DNA of 64,000 bases, taken from positions 34,268,122-34,332,121 of the forward strand of contig JAFMSR010000015.1 of NCBI GenBank assembly GCA_022818135.1, read 5' to 3'. A program made the translations under genes and the position numbers. The stretch's first letter is position 1. Each line of letters begins with the position of its first letter. Source of the DNA: Saxidomus purpurata. Taxonomy: Eukaryota > Mollusca > Bivalvia > Venerida > Veneridae. Positions 33,772 to 46,390 of this stretch are shown piece after piece. The notes under the pieces were generated by a model. It saw only the letters and a list, made by a program, of their open reading frames with translations. It had not been told where the DNA came from and ran no database searches.

Positions 33772-35283
33772 TTAACTAAACATAATGCTAGTCGGGTTGG
33801 AAACCATTTCAACTGTCAGAAATATGTTTCCACTCCCTGCATATGTCTTGGAAGATTTCGAGAGGGAGTCAGACTGAACCCAGATAACCATACGACACGT
33901 GTACAATGTATCTACGAAAAATTCAGAGTTTCTTTCTCTGGACCCCTTCACTCGTCTGGTTGCAGGAGACCGAGAAGTCGTCCTGCCCCCCTTAAACCAA
34001 TGGACTTTCGTTTCGACGGGCCATACATTTCTCAGAATGTTTGCAACTTGTGGCCATTCATCCGCATACTTAGCTAAGTGAACAAGTGCAGAAGTTTCGG
34101 GACTTGTTTGTGAACTTGTTTTCTTTCCTATCTTAACGGGTAGAATTTTTGGTTCATAAGTTCCTTGTATAGTCAAGTCATTAATTATATCCTCAATACT
34201 TAATGTTTCTTCTTCACCTTGCTCTGACTCAAAAGATAAAGACTTGTTTGTTTTACTTGTTTTCTTTCCAATCACAACGGGTTGATGTTTTCATCTATTC
34301 CTTGTATATTGATGTCGTTCATTATATCCTCCATACTAAATGTTTCTTCAACTTGTTCTTGTTTTAAGCTCACCTGACACAAAGAGCCAGAGTGAGCTAT
34401 TAAGATCTCTGGTCCACCATTTTCTTCAAACGATATCTCCTCTGACACCACATGGTCAATGTTGATGAAACTTTGCAGGGATGTTCCTTGCATGGAGCTC
34501 TATCAAAGTTGAAAGAATACCATTCAATGCAGAACTCTGATTGCTATGGCAACGAATAGGAAAAACTATAAAAGCATGTGACATTGTATAGTGGACCTCT
34601 ACCAAGATTGTTCAAATTATTAGCCCCGTGTCAAAATTGGCCCTGCTCGGGGGTTCACTTGGTTTTGCATTGGCTTATATAGGAAAAAAAACTTTTCAAA
34701 TATTCTTCTCTGAAACCACAATGCCTAGAGCTTAGATATTTAGCATATGGCATTGTCTAGTGACCCCCGGACGGGGTGAAAAAGAAGATTATATGCAAAA
34801 TATGAATATAAATCATTGAATGTTATACAAAATACATACCAATAGCAGAGAATAAAACTCTGAAGAGCTCGGGACAGTTATCAAACATTTCCATGGTAAC
34901 ATCCATAAACCAGTCGCGCTGACAATCCTTTTGTGTCTTTAATAAATAAAATACTTTGTCCAAATTAAGAAATGTTCTTCACTGAATTAGGACATGTAAC
35001 AATCGAGGTTCAAATTTGTTATGAAATTTTCTGCAGAGTTGATACATTTAGAAGTAGTAGGAACTGCTAAATTAATTATTATGTTGTTGTTTTTTGATTC
35101 TATAGATGAACTACATGGAATTGGTGAGTGTTCTTTCTCAAAGCTTAATTTTTGTCTGGATTTGTTGACCACATTCTCCGGTTCCAGTCTGAGACATTTC
35201 AATTTCTCAACAGAGCTCTGAATCTGATCTTCAACCGATACCTTCTGTGGGGTCGATGAAATGCGTTTCGTACGCTTATGCAC
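33772..35283 (-). CDS. Unrecognised minus-strand gene in exon pieces
   Basis: Three coding-like segments lie in order on the minus strand. 35283-34987 starts with Met and has KRTKRISSTPQKVSVEDQIQ. An exon-like segment at about 34937-34843 lies between TTATTTATTAAAG and GTATGT and reads DCQRDWFMDVTMEMFDNCPE. The segment 34365-33772 contains two copies of a ~43-residue repeat: SMEDIMNDINIQG with IGKKTSK, then SIEDIINDLTIQG with IGKKTSS. Codons carry a frameshift between the repeats at about 34275. An AGCTCACC element fills the presumed intron at 34367-34780. I recognise no family. The segments could be a real host gene with errors or a decayed one; exon limits are tentative. Confidence 0.4.
34367..34780 (+). 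mobile_element. AGCTCACC-type repeat, shortened
   Basis: AGCTCACCTGACACAAAG, then the module AACTCTGATTGCTATGGCAAC and about one and a half units ending GTGACCCCCGGACGGGG. The 3' end is missing. It lies inside the presumed intron of the minus-strand gene. Confidence 0.8.
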
Positions 35284-37019
35284 CTTGTGAAAGATGTCAA
35301 TGTTATTTATACACGTCTCTTTTAAATCAGTGGCTCAATGATCTTTCGTATACAAATTTTCACAAGCATGCATTTGTGCAAGTACAGTAACAGTTGTCAC
35401 ACGGAGTGCACGATACACGCACGATACACGCACGTTAGACGCACGTTGCACGTTCGGTAAATACACGATGAGCGATTCAGAACGATACACGATATACACG
35501 ATGTACGAAGCGCACGCTACACGCTACACGATAAACGGATTATACACGTTATACGATCACTTTGAGATTTCACATTTTATCTAGACTTAGACCTTTTAAT
35601 CAGACCGAAAGAATAAGATCAATTAGAAGTTTCATACCTTAACAATAAAAAATGACATCGATAAGTGTCAAAGATCCACAGTTTTCATATCACAGTATGT
35701 GTCAAATTTGAACACCTGTCGGAGTGACTTTGGCAGGAAATTGATCCCGATGTGCGAGAAAACGGGCGTAATTAATGTTAATTGCCATCTACACTTTTCG
35801 TTAAATAAATTCTACATTAAAGACACTTTTTAGGACCGTGTTCAAGTATAATAATTTTATACTGGAACCTTGAATTGATATGTTGATGGGTGTCAAGTGG
35901 GTGGGGTAAATTGACATTGAAGAAACTGAAAGCTTGAAATGGCGTTTTCGAATAAATCAAGCATTTGGAACGGGGTTTTTAATGTTATTTTGTAGTATTT
36001 ATAGTTGTGATGATTATACAGCCCCTAATTTTGACCAATGTTTTAACAGAAAAAAGTTTTGAACAATATTTAGGTTTTTTTCCGGCAGCCCGAAAGTGAA
36101 AAATGTCCCTCTAGAAATCTAAGATTATTCTTAGAGGAGAGAAGATAATTAAAGCGCAATGCAGTATTTATGTACTGTGGACTATGGTGATTAATTCTAT
36201 GTAAAGTTTTATATCATGTTACTTTATATTGTGTTTTAGTAGGCCTATTCTATAGGTGGGGTATATAAAAACACATAGAAAAAATGAACCTCTAGTCTAG
36301 GAAACAGTGATATTTTCTACAGTGAAGAGGGTTATTAAAGTTAATCTTTATTTCAATGTAGTTTAATTCTTGGCACGCAGTTTCATATACTTTATTCCAC
36401 TGCTACCATTCTTTTAGATTCAGAACCCCTGTTGAGGTGGTTTGAGTAATACTTTATTGGGGTAGTAATAAATTTAAAGTAAAATTAAACAGACTGTTAT
36501 GTATTATAAATTTTCTCACCCATTTTGGGATAAAATTTATAAAACTTTCTAGGAAATGAACCAAAAAACAGATTAAAAATCATTTGCAAAATTATTTTGG
36601 ACCCTCTGTAGAATAATGGAATGGTCCAATTGCATGACACAACTCTGCATCCAGTGGTGGATAGCAGATTCAATTAGAACCCTGGAGAAGACACATCTCA
36701 CAGCCTAGATTATACAGTCTCAAAATGCCATATATGGTGTTAACATATACATGTATGTACATGAAACATATAATCTTATATGGAATTATATGTTTATTTG
36801 ATATACTGATGATGAAGAAGATACAATGAACTTCAATGGATGGTTAATTACTGGGCAGAAAAATGATGTACATTCCAATATCTAATTTATCTGATGGCAT
36901 TTTTTACATAAGTAGTTTCATCAGTATAAAGGCTATGAGATAATAGCATTTAGATTTTGTTTGCATATCCTATGTACATAAGTCTGATGATATTATGAGG
37001 TGGTAACACATGTACATAT

Positions 37020-37290
37020 ACCGTCTCCCTTGGTCTAGTGGTTTAGGCATCCGCCTTTGGAGTGGGAGGTCGAAGGTTCGAAGCCCACCAGGGGTCCGTT
37101 CTGATATAGCTGGTTGGTGAGCCGCCAGCTAGTTAAATAATGGTTACCGTATGCCTACCTGCCTGGTGCCTGGCATTAAATGGTAGGATTCGGGAGGTAC
37201 ATGTGCTCAAAAAGTCTCTCATAAGTCAGAAATGGCTGGCCCTTTAAATAGGGGTGACACTATAATAAAAAAGCACTTTACCTTTTACTT
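37020..37290 (+). repeat. tRNA-derived SINE
   Basis: The A-box region TTGGTCTAGTGGTTTAGGC and the B box GGTTCGAAGCC (37075-37085) are spaced as in a tRNA. A unique body follows with GAGCCGCCAGCTAG, GGTAGGATTCGGGAGG and TGGCTGGCCCTTTAAATAGG, and the element ends GTGACACTATAATAAAAAAG. Such a head, body and A-rich tail is a standard SINE. Confidence 0.8.
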
Positions 37291-40200
37291 TTATACTATA
37301 CATGTAGTAGATCATTTGGAAAAATTGTTCTTGGAATACACATGTAGCATTAGCAAATAATTTGATGGAAGACTGACAACAATATGAAAGAGCTAAGCAA
37401 CACTCTATATTTATAAAGAGGGGTGTAACCTCACATGTTTCAAAAACCTCAATAACTATGAGACTGCAGAATAGAGCTCAGCAATGATGGTACTCATGTT
37501 TTGTTTTAGTTATTTTGGAATTTAGATATGTAGAAAGAACTTAAAAGATCTATATTTGTTCAAATTGATGTAAGCTAGGCATTTTAAGGAAACTATCAGA
37601 GATGAGGAACAAATTTAATAAACCGGACAGAGTTCAAGCACCACCTCTGCCACACTTACAGGAAAAAAGGCCCTTTGAAAGATTTCTAAAATGGTTTCAA
37701 TTTATGAAACTAACCAGAGGAGATCAGTGTCAGAAGTACTATATGACTACATAACTATACAACCGGTCTACTGAGACCAGAGTAAATTGTGACTTAGTAA
37801 TAGATGTGATTTTCATATTATTTTCTTTATTAAGCTATTAAGAATACAAACTACACACAATTAAGAAAGAGGTGTTCAAAAATAAAACTACAAAAAAATA
37901 GGTGTTAGCCGGTATCACTGGCTTTACGGGAAGTCCACACAAGCACAATTTTGCCATCTTAGCCGTAAAAGAAATCTTATTTTTTAAAATGTTTTATTCA
38001 TTTTATACAACATGATTATGGTACTCTTTTAGTGATATTATACTATTGTATACTTAAATAATGAGCTCTTTGCAGAACTTACTACTTAATTTAATTAGGA
38101 TCTTCAGTAAAAGAACTACTTGTAATACTAAAATACAATTATTAATCAAGTGTGAGGGTTCTCACAAGACTGATATATATTACAAATCTAATAAAACCAA
38201 TTTCAAGGTATACAACTTGATTAAAATCAATTTTTTCTATGTGCCTCCTTCTGAAGTAAGAGAGTAAGAGTCTGTTATAGTTAAACTGGTAAGAAAGATG
38301 CAGGTGATCAGATGTAGCATCTGTATGGCCAGTGGCCAGTCCAAACCTGCAAGGATCTACTTACTGATCATGATAAAAGGGTTGATGTTTCATTCAATTG
38401 GAGGTAGTACAAGTAGGTTTGTAAGTAGAAACCGGCTTACATTTATCCTGAACCCGCCCCCCTACCCCGTCCGTCCCCAACATAATACAGATAATAGCCA
38501 GTGAAATTTTGTTTAATTATAATATTATATGGTGCCATACAGACAGTGCAAACTACCATACAGTATTAAATTATATATAAGATATAAATTACAGTTACAG
38601 TATTTTATAACTGAAACAGGCATGTAACAGGTACAGTGGTTGGGCAACCCCTACCAACATGTCACCCGTCACTCCCTGCTAATTTCTGTTATGTGCAGAC
38701 TATGATTTGCTAAATAATAACAAGATTGAATTTTTATGTTTTGGGTTGCCAATTTAAATCAACACCCACTAACCAGTGAAACAGCATGTTTACTACTACA
38801 ATTAAAATACTAAGAACTTACTGAATATAAAAAATTGCATTTATACAAAAATTGTTTAGGATTTTGACTAGTGACCTACAGGATGGGGTCTGATAGCAAC
38901 TGGAGTAAATTAGATAACTAATTTTATCAGTCATTTGACAATCTACTATGTTATTCTCCAACAACCTTTATACACATTAACTTAGGGCTTTTCTTAGACT
39001 GAGAATAATTATTAATAGTGAAACCATGCAAGTCCAAGCTTATCCATTTCTGGCTTGAATTTTAGTCTCTGTGTGGTGAAAGCTATGCAGTCAAATAGCC
39101 AGTGAGGGGTGTTACATTTTACAATGCACTAGATGCAAACCTGGTCAACCCAAAGTATGTACCAACCCGAGCTGGTTGGTAGTAAGTTTGCGCCCAGCCT
39201 AAGACGTGTGATTGATTTGTCCATTTTGTAATTTGTCAAGTATCCCATAGGACGGCCAGGTCGCACTGTTTTGCGGCAAAATGTGTTTGTTTTAAGTTTC
39301 AATTCTCTACACCATCCATCCAGGATAGTGGTTCGAATCCCGGCATATATTTCTGTAGGTGAGTATGGTATGTCTTGGATCATGGCCCCTAAACCAGGCC
39401 CCATTTGTCTGCATCATCTGCTCTCATTACCAGATATTATCATAAACCTACATGAGCTGGGCACTATAACATGGTAACTGGTAAGCCTGTTTTTAGGCAT
39501 TGATAAAATTTATGAATAATAATAATGTATTCAATAACTCTGGTCTAGAATGACTGTTTTTTTATTTCATTGAGAACAGAGATGATAGTGAATCTGAAAA
39601 TATATACAATATAGCAAGTTTTTTAGGTTGATGATGTAAAAGACAGCTCAATGCAATGTCTATTGTTATCATTTCTGTTGTATAAATGCAGGAACAGGAT
39701 ATAGAGTATTCCTGATAAATGGAACAATAATTTGTCAATCTTCCTATGATGGCAACATACATGTTTAGATGGATTACAACAGCTGAAGCTAATATACCAG
39801 AGCCTGGATTTTTAGACCCATCTGTGTATATATGTAGATGTCCAGAATAAAAATATCTGATCTATCATTTGAGTTTCTAACTTTGCGAGATGCGGTATGT
39901 CAGATTTGATCATTTTGTTTTCATAGGGCACTTGTAGGAGGATCTTACAAAATAGCCGTGCTTTATGATCTCACTGACCAAAACCTTGACTTTCGCTCAA
40001 TATTTGAGAATCTATTCCTGGCGCCCCAGTCTAAGGGGCGAACCCCAGCCTCAAGTTCAAACAGGTAGGCAGGAGTAGAGGACAACGCACAAAGCGCCAG
40101 CTGGAGGCCTTAATTAATTTTGGACAATATTCAGACCCTGTTTTGAATGACAATGAGGCATTTGATGAGACTCAAACTAATTATTCAGTCAAAGACAATA

Positions 40201-40387
40201 CCTAATTACCTTTCTCTTTATGTCAGCTAACGGAAATATTATTCCAATCAGGCAGTATAGGGGACATTTTGGTCATATGGGGGGACGTTTTGGTCTGGGG
40301 ACGTTTTGTTTTGGGGACGTTTTGGATTGCTTCGGACTTTAAATATTTTCGTAAAAGTGTAGTTGATTCGGCGTATTATTTGCATAT

Positions 40388-41643
40388 GGCAGTGGCTAAG
40401 TAGCCGTGACCGGCTACCTAGTCTTTTGGTCTAGGTAACCGGATCCGGCTACCTAGACCAAAAGGCTAGGTAGCCGTACATATATGTCTTACCAGGAGCT
40501 ACATAGAATCGGTATTGAATAATCATTCATTAAAGTATATAATTTGTAAAGGTTTACTTGTTTATTAATATTAGACAAGGATCGCAGTAGTACCGTGTAA
40601 TTTACCGCTACCCTGCCACTGCCTTCTTAAGCAGTTAAATATGCCCGAAATATTGACCGATATTGAATTTAAGTTTCCATCTTACGCCGAAACTTATCAA
40701 AGTTATACAATTTTTTTTTTTTACATATTCATAAAGTTCATAATTTCAGCTTTTATTTGATACCAAACATTTAAATATTCATCAAATAATAAAAAAGGTA
40801 CTGCTGTATTTTCCAATACATTCTTACTTGGTATACAGGACGGCCGTATAATACACTTTTTCCAATCAGAATAAGTTGCTTCGGATAAACAACATTCAAA
40901 ACTTTTTAAACGTTAGAGAGAAATAATTTTTCACATTCACAAATTAATAAACATATTACTCAGTCAGTGGTGTAACATAGCTTGGACTTAATTCATACTA
41001 GTTAATTTTGTCATTCTTTACGACAGACCAAAATTTTCACACCTATCGCGAGTGATAAATGACAAGTGGAAAATAAACATTGATCAGTTACGGCGGAGTT
41101 AAACGGGAAAAGATATTTTAAATTCACATTTTAAGGTTCAGATAAAAGAACTCTTATATAATAGTATAGCGGTGATTCGCAACAATATACCGCGGCGGCA
41201 ATGTGTGATTCAAAGGATCTTAATATAACAGGTTGCATTTACAGGTGTATTGTACAAACAATGTTATGACTTAGGCAACATGTATTAAACTGTTAAAAAG
41301 GAAAAGATTTTGATTTGATTTGAAGCAAATTTTATAAAGGTCCGTCCATAAGAGCAAATATGTTAGCTTGAATTTGTAGATGATACCTCGGCATGTCTCC
41401 CACCATGCCTATACCTATCAAAAGTGTTTTTCTGTTTCCGAAATTGGATATATTTACCTGACTGCAATTTCCAGCCAGTATAGCCAAAGATTGAATTTGA
41501 ATCACGGCGACAAATGAGATCTAGTATGTGATTGACCTATAAAAATGAAATGTACGGCTACCTAGCCTTTTGGTCTAGAAAGCCGGATCCGGCTACCTAG
41601 ACCAAAAGACTAGGTAGCCGGTCACGGCTACCTAGCCACTGCC
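40388..41643. mobile_element. 1,256-bp DNA transposon, ~95-bp inverted ends, 9-bp target duplication
   Basis: Identical 9-mers TTTGCATAT flank the element (40379-40387 and 41644-41652). The ends GGCAGTGGCTAAGTAGCCGT and TAGCCACTGCC (inverted) extend into terminal repeats of about 95 bases. Each contains a 64-bp palindrome centred on GGATCC (40412-40475 and 41556-41619). The interior has no transposase. A 9-bp duplication with GG ends and long inverted repeats fits Mutator-like or Merlin elements; the choice cannot be made from this copy. It is well preserved, suggesting recent activity. Confidence 0.9.
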
Positions 41644-42163
41644 TTTGCATATAGCCAATAAAACACTTGTTAACTTCATACCCACGATATGTTGCTTCGA
41701 TACAGGCGTACCTTGTCTGCTGCACTTTAAGGAATGCATTGACAACAGCAGTTTAGATAAAAAAGATGTCCTTTCCGTTGCAAAAATAGACCTAAATTTC
41801 GGATATGAGGTGAAAATGTCTTCGACCTGTCCCGGAAGTCTTTCTCGCTCGCAACTACACCAAATAATATAAACCGAAATCAGCACTTTTTTGGGGGAGA
41901 TGTGCACGCTAAGTAAAACGATTAACTACGAAATACACCATCGAATCGTACGTATACCGTATGGATTATCGTGCATCGCGAATCGTATATCGTGTATCGT
42001 GTATAGTATATGGTGCACGTTGCACGATGAATGATACGATATGATACACGATATACGATTGACAAAATACACGATGAGTGCACGCACGTTATACGCACGT
42101 TGCACGCACGTTATACGCACGATATACGCAAATTTTGACAACTGTTACGTTCCGACTACTGTA

Positions 42164-43526
42164 AGTCAGATTGAAGATTTCTATCAGTAAACCTTTTAAT
42201 GCACTCTGAATACTTCTAAGTTCTAGCTTTATAATTACATAAACAATGCCAAAGTTTGTTTTCTGTATTACACAATAGGCAGAATGGTGTATCTGTTGTG
42301 GAAAGAACCACCTTAACCGGCGTCTTCATGGGCGCAGCTATTCTGAAAATATTTCCAATATGACGAAATACATCATACATCCGAGGTTAGATGCGAAGCA
42401 TTCTGCCGAGGTGTTCCGATTGATATATATATATACATGTATGTGAAAAATACAAAAACTGTGCCGGAATAAAGTTAGTTATAGTAAAAGATAAAAACAC
42501 AATTCATGAATTAATTAAATCATTATTTGCCAACCGGTTTCGCTTTTTCTGCTTGTCAGGGCAGATATATAGTCATGCGGTAACAATTGATTTTTAACTA
42601 TCTTGCAGTTCAAGAACTGGCAAAATCAGAACTAACTCCACTGGAAATTGAATCTTTGACTTCATGATGCCTTCATCATTAGGTGAATATAGATAAATGA
42701 TAGTAAATAAATAGAAACAAAAAGTTGTTTTCTTAAAAAATGAAATTATCAAGAAAATTTCAAAATAAATATATATCAACCTGCTACAACGGAATGAACA
42801 GATCATTTAATTGAACTAATAAGCAAAATAAACTGTCAAGAAACATCCCACTAAGTGAGCTTGAATCCAACACAAACGACAGTTACTCGATAAGCTAAAA
42901 ACTTTCTTCACAATCGAGCTTAGATAAATTAGTATAGACTTAAAGTGTATCGAACATATTGAAAAGTTATATAAATAAAGTATAGTTCAATTAAATAATG
43001 TTTTTGATTGAATTTCTGAACATTTTGTTAGACATACCCAGGATCTGTAATGCCAATTACAAAATAAATTACATGCACGATAATGAAGTTCTTAAACTGT
43101 AATGATACTTTTCGTAATCGTGTAAATAAAATATGTACGAATAAACTTTATTACATATATTATATATATTGAAGTTTTAAATCAAACACATGAGCGGTTC
43201 CTGTGATATGTGCATGATAGTACCTTGCATGCAAAACTTTATCAAAATTTTCCAAGTCAAACAAGGGCCATTAAAGGCTGATTGTATACATGTGAACTGT
43301 TGGATGTCTGACCTTTATTAAAGCTATTTCTTTGTATTGCATTTTCAGTTTACCTTTTACCACTGTGACTTTCATTTGTGACGTCACGTCCGGTTTGTGT
43401 AAACAACTTTTTGACGCTCCGTAAAAATAATTTTCTACAACGTTACTGAAGTTCTTAAAAAGACAATTTTGATATTTTCTGAGAGAAAATTGCAATACGC
43501 ACAAGTTGATATAATTTTCATCCAAA
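42164..43526. other. Upstream region of the SGNH gene; no other gene seen
   Basis: AT-rich, with a short (AT)n at about 42424. A perfect CRE-type palindrome TGACGTCA lies at 43379-43386, about 140 bases before the start codon at 43527, and could be part of a promoter; this is inference only. Confidence 0.4.
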
Positions 43527-45243
43527 ATGAATGAAAATTGTTTAGATATTACGCATAATGAAATACCGACGCATAATGGAGAAGAAAAAAAAAACACAAA
43601 GGAAATAGGAGAAGAACGCCAATATTCTCTTAATGAAAGAAAATCGATGATGAAAAAATTGAAGACTACTCAATGTGAGCCGATCGCGATACAAGAAACA
43701 GGTGGAGGCATGAAAAATTTATCTAATACGGGCACGTATGAAATGTTGAAAGAGGCTACGAAGAAGTACTTCTCCAGTAATAAACAGAAATACAGCTATA
43801 CATATATACCAGTCAGCGATAAGAAATCAAATGAAGTTGAAATGAAGTACAAAGTAGTAGACGGTAAGAATAGTTTATACACTTTGAACATGTATAATAC
43901 CACATCATCCTGTTTGGTGAACGGGAAAAATCCGTATCATTTCTTTAACATTGACTTGCCGAATATCTTAAATATAGTAGACTCTGAGCTAGTGTTTCAT
44001 GATCAGACATTATCAGGAATAAACGAAATTATGAAGCAGGAAATCATGAACTATATGCTACAAAAATCACCAAAAAATATCAGCGAGATTTCTTCGGTTA
44101 AGGATATAGTTGATGAAGCACAAATTACAGACGGTACCACTTCAGATTCATCAAAAACAAAAATCAGAAACACTGAAGGCAGCGATACAGCTTTTGTTAA
44201 CACGGCTGATTCAGAGTTATTTTGCGCAAATACAATGGACAGCGAGTGCCAAACGGAATTTGCTGATAATGGCGTTCTTGACATGATGAGGAAACTTAAT
44301 GACACAGTGATACATACACAACTATCTCTGAACAACTTCATTGACGAATCACGGATGCAGTATTCTCAGCTTAAAGACGAAATCGCTAGCATTAAGAATA
44401 AAATCTCACTGGCAGCCAAACAATCTACAGACAGTGTAGACACGTACGCACAACATACGGAAAACTTTAACAAGGAAATTTGTAAATCAACTGACGCATT
44501 GAATAGGCGATTACAGTCAGTACAAGATCACCTGAAAACAATATCTTCTGCGCGTTTATGTCGTCTAAATGATAATTCTACAGAAAATACATCAGTACAA
44601 AACGATCAGGACTTGGCAGCGATTACAAATTCAACTGTCTCTGTGACAACGGTACAGCGGGATGATCTGGAAAATGCAGGCGGAAACAAATCAAACGACA
44701 AAAACATTTCAAACTCAACTACACCCAAAAGCTTTTCGATGAAATCGTCTATCTCCAAAGTAAACACCCTTGTAATAGGTGATTCAATTTTACGCGGTAT
44801 CCGAAAAATGTGGATTAAATAGCCAGTCAACAGTTACCTCGTTACCAGGGCGCAAAACATCTGATGTTTGCTCTAACCTTAACTCACGGAGTATGGACAG
44901 TTACAAAAACGTTGTTATATATATAGGCGGCAATGATGCAGCAGCTGGAAGTGATTTAAAATCTGTTTACAGTGAGTTGAAACAGACGATAAATGCATTG
45001 GACAAAGATCACTGTACTGTATACCTATGTACAGTAGCTCCAGGTAAGGATACAGATGTAATCCCTTTAAATGATGTCCTCAAGCAAATCTGCAAAGAAA
45101 CTCCTGCCCGCCTGATTGAAGCATATAGTGCTTTCATCTACGGAAATGGCAGCATGGCACTACACTATTTTCATCGTGACGGTATACATCTTCAAGCAAA
45201 AGGATGCAGCACACTGGTGGCTGTCATCAATAAAGATGTGTAA
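43527..45243 (+). pseudogene. SGNH/GDSL-hydrolase-domain protein, one frameshift
   Basis: An intronless frame starts at ATG 43527 and runs 431 codons to 44822. The N-terminal half has the block NMYNTTSSCLVNGKN followed by FFNIDLPNIL (about residues 119-150), then an acidic middle region and a predicted coiled coil near residues 260-330. The SGNH domain starts with VIGDSILRGIRK (block I Ser of GDS). Immediately after, at an A5 run near 44809, the frame shifts by one base. The domain continues in the 44779-45243 frame with VVIYIGGNDAA (block III Asn) and HRDGIHLQAKG (block V Asp and His). All catalytic blocks are thus present across the shift. Similar proteins occur as ORF1 of some non-LTR elements and as free genes in molluscs. 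The shift may be an assembly error. Confidence 0.7.
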
Positions 45244-45512
45244 ATGTGTAATCACCACCCTGTAATATGTTTTCTGTCATATTTTACGAAGCCTTAACTA
45301 CTGTAATACTGTAACATTATATCAAGAAATTGTAAAACTGTATTGTGGTGTAAAATACTGAGTTGGCGTTGTGACCCTATTCCACCGGCGGCAGACATCC
45401 CAAATTGTGTATGGTCCCCTAGCATTTGGCTGTAAATCCCAGTAGTTCAAAGTATGTAAATAACAATACTTTAGAAGTTATTTCCACATTGAACAATGTA
45501 CTATCTTATGGA

Positions 45513-45518
45513 AATAAA
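45513..45518 (+). promoter_or_regulatory. Polyadenylation signal AATAAA
   Basis: AATAAA follows the SGNH gene stop by about 270 bases and is a plausible 3' end signal for that transcript. Confidence 0.4.
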
Positions 45519-45914
45519 AACACAAGAAGTAATTGCCCAAGGAATACAGTTTTAATTTTATGATGATGATGGAATTTAATTTTCTTTAAACGTAACAGTC
45601 ATACAACGGAGTAAACATTTTAATTCATGATATTACATAGACATTAAAAATATTTGCGATAATTAAAAACCGAGTATACAATCGCAAATATCAAAATTAA
45701 AACCGTTATTCCTATATTATACCAGTATCTTATGCTAATTAATGAATAATACATATGTTACTATATATAGTAACACTTTAGTATAGAGAAAAAAAGCTTT
45801 ATCCGTCCTCCCGAAGTATTATCAGCTTTTGGCCCTCCGCGCGCAGGGCTATTATGGCATAATTGCCCTAGGAAAACGTGCACGTGCAAACGTGACGTCA
45901 TTTAACGGAAAAAA

Positions 45915-46266
45915 CATGGCTGACGCCGAGCGTACGCTAGAGTGTTTAGCCAATAGGTTGATTGATTTAGACGACAAAATAGCAAGAAAAAACCCGTAAG
46001 TCATCATGTTACGGAAGAAGAAACTCTAAACATCATAGAGAGTAAAAGAAATAAATCAACCGTCATGAAAACTAAGAGTGACATGAAAAAGATTAAAGAG
46101 TGGCTCTCAGATGATGGTGAGACTACACATGTATTACAGAAAAAGAAAGTAAAATAGAGAGTAAAAGAAATAGATCTACTGTCATAAAAACTAAGAGTGA
46201 CATGAAAAAGATTAAAGAGTGGCTCTCAGATGATGGTGAGACTACACATGTATTATACAGAAAAAA
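45915..46266 (+). pseudogene. Crypton-like recombinase N-terminus relic
   Basis: From ATG 45915 the frame reads MADAERTLECLANRLIDLDD and ends at TAA 45999-46001. A one-base shift there continues into HHVTEEETLNIIESKRNK and KTKSDMKKIKEWLSDDGE. The segment KSDMKKIKEWL resembles the N-terminal DNA-binding part of Crypton-type tyrosine recombinases and their host relatives. A ~120-base piece covering it is tandemly repeated (about 46034-46135 and 46154-46266). No catalytic Arg-His-Arg-Tyr region follows, so this is a small non-autonomous remnant. Confidence 0.45.
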
Positions 46267-46271
46267 GAAAT

Positions 46272-46390
46272 GGCTGAGCAGGGCCTTTGAGTGATAATCG
46301 CCCGGGTATGTAATAATTGCCCTCGGGCTAAAGCCCTCTGGCAATTATTCCATTACCGGGGCGATTATCACTCAAAGGCCCTGCTCCGCC
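46272..46390. repeat. Long near-perfect hairpin, 50-bp arms
   Basis: Arms 46272-46321 and 46340-46390 are inverse repeats (GAGCAGGGCCTTTGAGTGAT and its complement) with few mismatches around an 18-base loop that itself contains GGGCTAAAGCCC. It directly follows the Crypton-like relic and shares ATAATTGCCCT with about 45860, so it may be a terminal structure of that element. Confidence 0.85.

Larger units (their letters stand above)
35383..42163. other. Mostly gene-free stretch bounded by ACG-rich blocks and a 13-bp inverted motif
   Basis: GTAACAGTTGTCA (35387-35399) and TGACAACTGTTAC (42136-42148) are perfect inverses. Inside each lies a 150-200-base block dense in CACGATACACG, GCACGTTGCACG and TATACGCACG (35405-35560 and 41943-42130). 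Between them there is no recognisable coding region apart from the SINE at 37020 and the transposon at 40388. A short GGGGACGTTTTGG repeat lies at about 40261-40327. It could be a single large non-autonomous element, but this is weakly supported. Confidence 0.3.

Noticed and set aside
39310..39345. GGTTCGAATCCCGGC, a perfect B box
   Set aside because: No A box at tRNA spacing and no foldable acceptor stem; too little to call a tRNA or SINE.
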